From Thermomicrobiales bacterium (GTDB taxonomy: Bacteria; Chloroflexota; Chloroflexia; Thermomicrobiales; UBA6265): a DNA stretch of 6,050 bases. The DNA is taken from contig JADLCW010000509.1 in the NCBI GenBank assembly GCA_020847015.1, positions 1 to 6,050 of the forward strand. The letters run 5' to 3'. The translations under genes were made by a program, and so were the position numbers. Positions 5,740-6,050 of the stretch are shown here, piece by piece (position 1 is the first letter of the stretch; every line of letters starts with the position of its first letter). Under the pieces are notes generated by a model. That model was given only the letters and a program-made list of their open reading frames with translations, made no database searches and was not told the DNA's origin.

Positions 5740-6050
5740 ATGAACGACGGATCCAATGATGGCGCGGAGCGATCGGCGGTGCACGGGCTGACCCGCCGCC
5801 AGGCGCTGCGCGATGCAGCGGCGGTTGGAGCGGGGGCGGTGCTCGCCGCCGGAGCTGGCGTGGTCCCCGGCGCGGCGGCGCAGGACACCCAAGGCGCCAA
5901 CGCCACGCCGGCCGCGCCCGGCGTCTTCTCGGACGAACTGCTGCACGGGCTGGAAACCGATATCCGCACCGCCATGGAGACATTCGGCATCACCGGCGCG
6001 GCGATCGCCCTGGTGCAGGGCGACGAGATCGTCCACAGCGCCGGCTTCGG
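5740..6050 (+). CDS. Second Tat-exported beta-lactamase-family protein, N-terminal part (cut by right window edge)
   Basis: An open frame of 103 complete codons runs off the right edge. ATG at 5740 has AAGGAG (5728-5733) six bases upstream. The N-terminus carries a twin-arginine signal, LTRRQALRDAA (17-27), then a clean Ala/Gly/Val hydrophobic core at about 26-43 and a likely cut after AAA before Gln48. After a Thr/Ala/Pro-rich linker, residues 64-103 (DELLHGLETDIRTAMETFGI, then TGAAIALVQGDEIVHSAGF) match the first helix and strand of beta-lactamase-family serine hydrolases. The same position of the upstream gene reads AMAKHGVPGAALGIRMDG. The S-x-x-K motif would fall about 20-25 residues beyond the edge, so catalytic competence is not shown. 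Probable role: an exported serine hydrolase of the same fold as its upstream neighbour, possibly an old tandem duplicate. Confidence 0.8.
   Translation, partial: MNDGSNDGAERSAVHGLTRRQALRDAAAVGAGAVLAAGAGVVPGAAAQDTQGANATPAAPGVFSDELLHGLETDIRTAMETFGITGAAIALVQGDEIVHSAGF

Overview
This is a GC-rich, densely coded bacterial chromosomal window. Its features are GTG starts behind AAGGAG ribosome binding sites, twin-arginine signal peptides on serine hydrolases, a luciferase-like (probably F420-dependent) oxidoreductase and a ROK sugar kinase. The mix fits a high-GC Chloroflexota (Thermomicrobia/Sphaerobacter-like) or, less likely, an actinobacterium. No rRNA or other marker gene is present, so this placement is inference from gene style only.

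Left part (1-1762), minus strand. Reading in the direction of transcription from 1762, there is a short unassigned 74-residue ORF, then a ROK-family sugar kinase that overlaps it by 8 nt, then after 127 nt the first 149 residues of a RecB-like PD-(D/E)XK nuclease that runs off the left edge. A perfect TTGACA -35 box lies just upstream of the short ORF, and a second promoter-like sequence precedes the nuclease gene.

Middle (1763-1933) is a 171-nt divergent intergenic region holding back-to-back promoter candidates for the leftward kinase operon and the rightward gene set.

Right part (1934-6050), plus strand. It encodes an LLM-class flavin/F420 oxidoreductase, a Sec-exported alpha/beta hydrolase, a Tat-exported beta-lactamase-fold serine hydrolase coupled to it by an ATGA overlap, and the start of a second Tat-exported protein of apparently the same fold, which has its own promoter candidate and is cut by the right edge. 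The three hydrolases all look exported, so the locus probably delivers ester- or amide-cleaving enzymes outside the membrane. The cytoplasmic oxidoreductase could act on a released product, but no substrate can be read from the sequence.

I see no mobile element, CRISPR array, tRNA or rRNA. Nothing here is clearly a new system. The points most worth a second look are the short ORF leading the kinase operon, the tandem exported hydrolases with unusual motif details, and the truncated nuclease gene.
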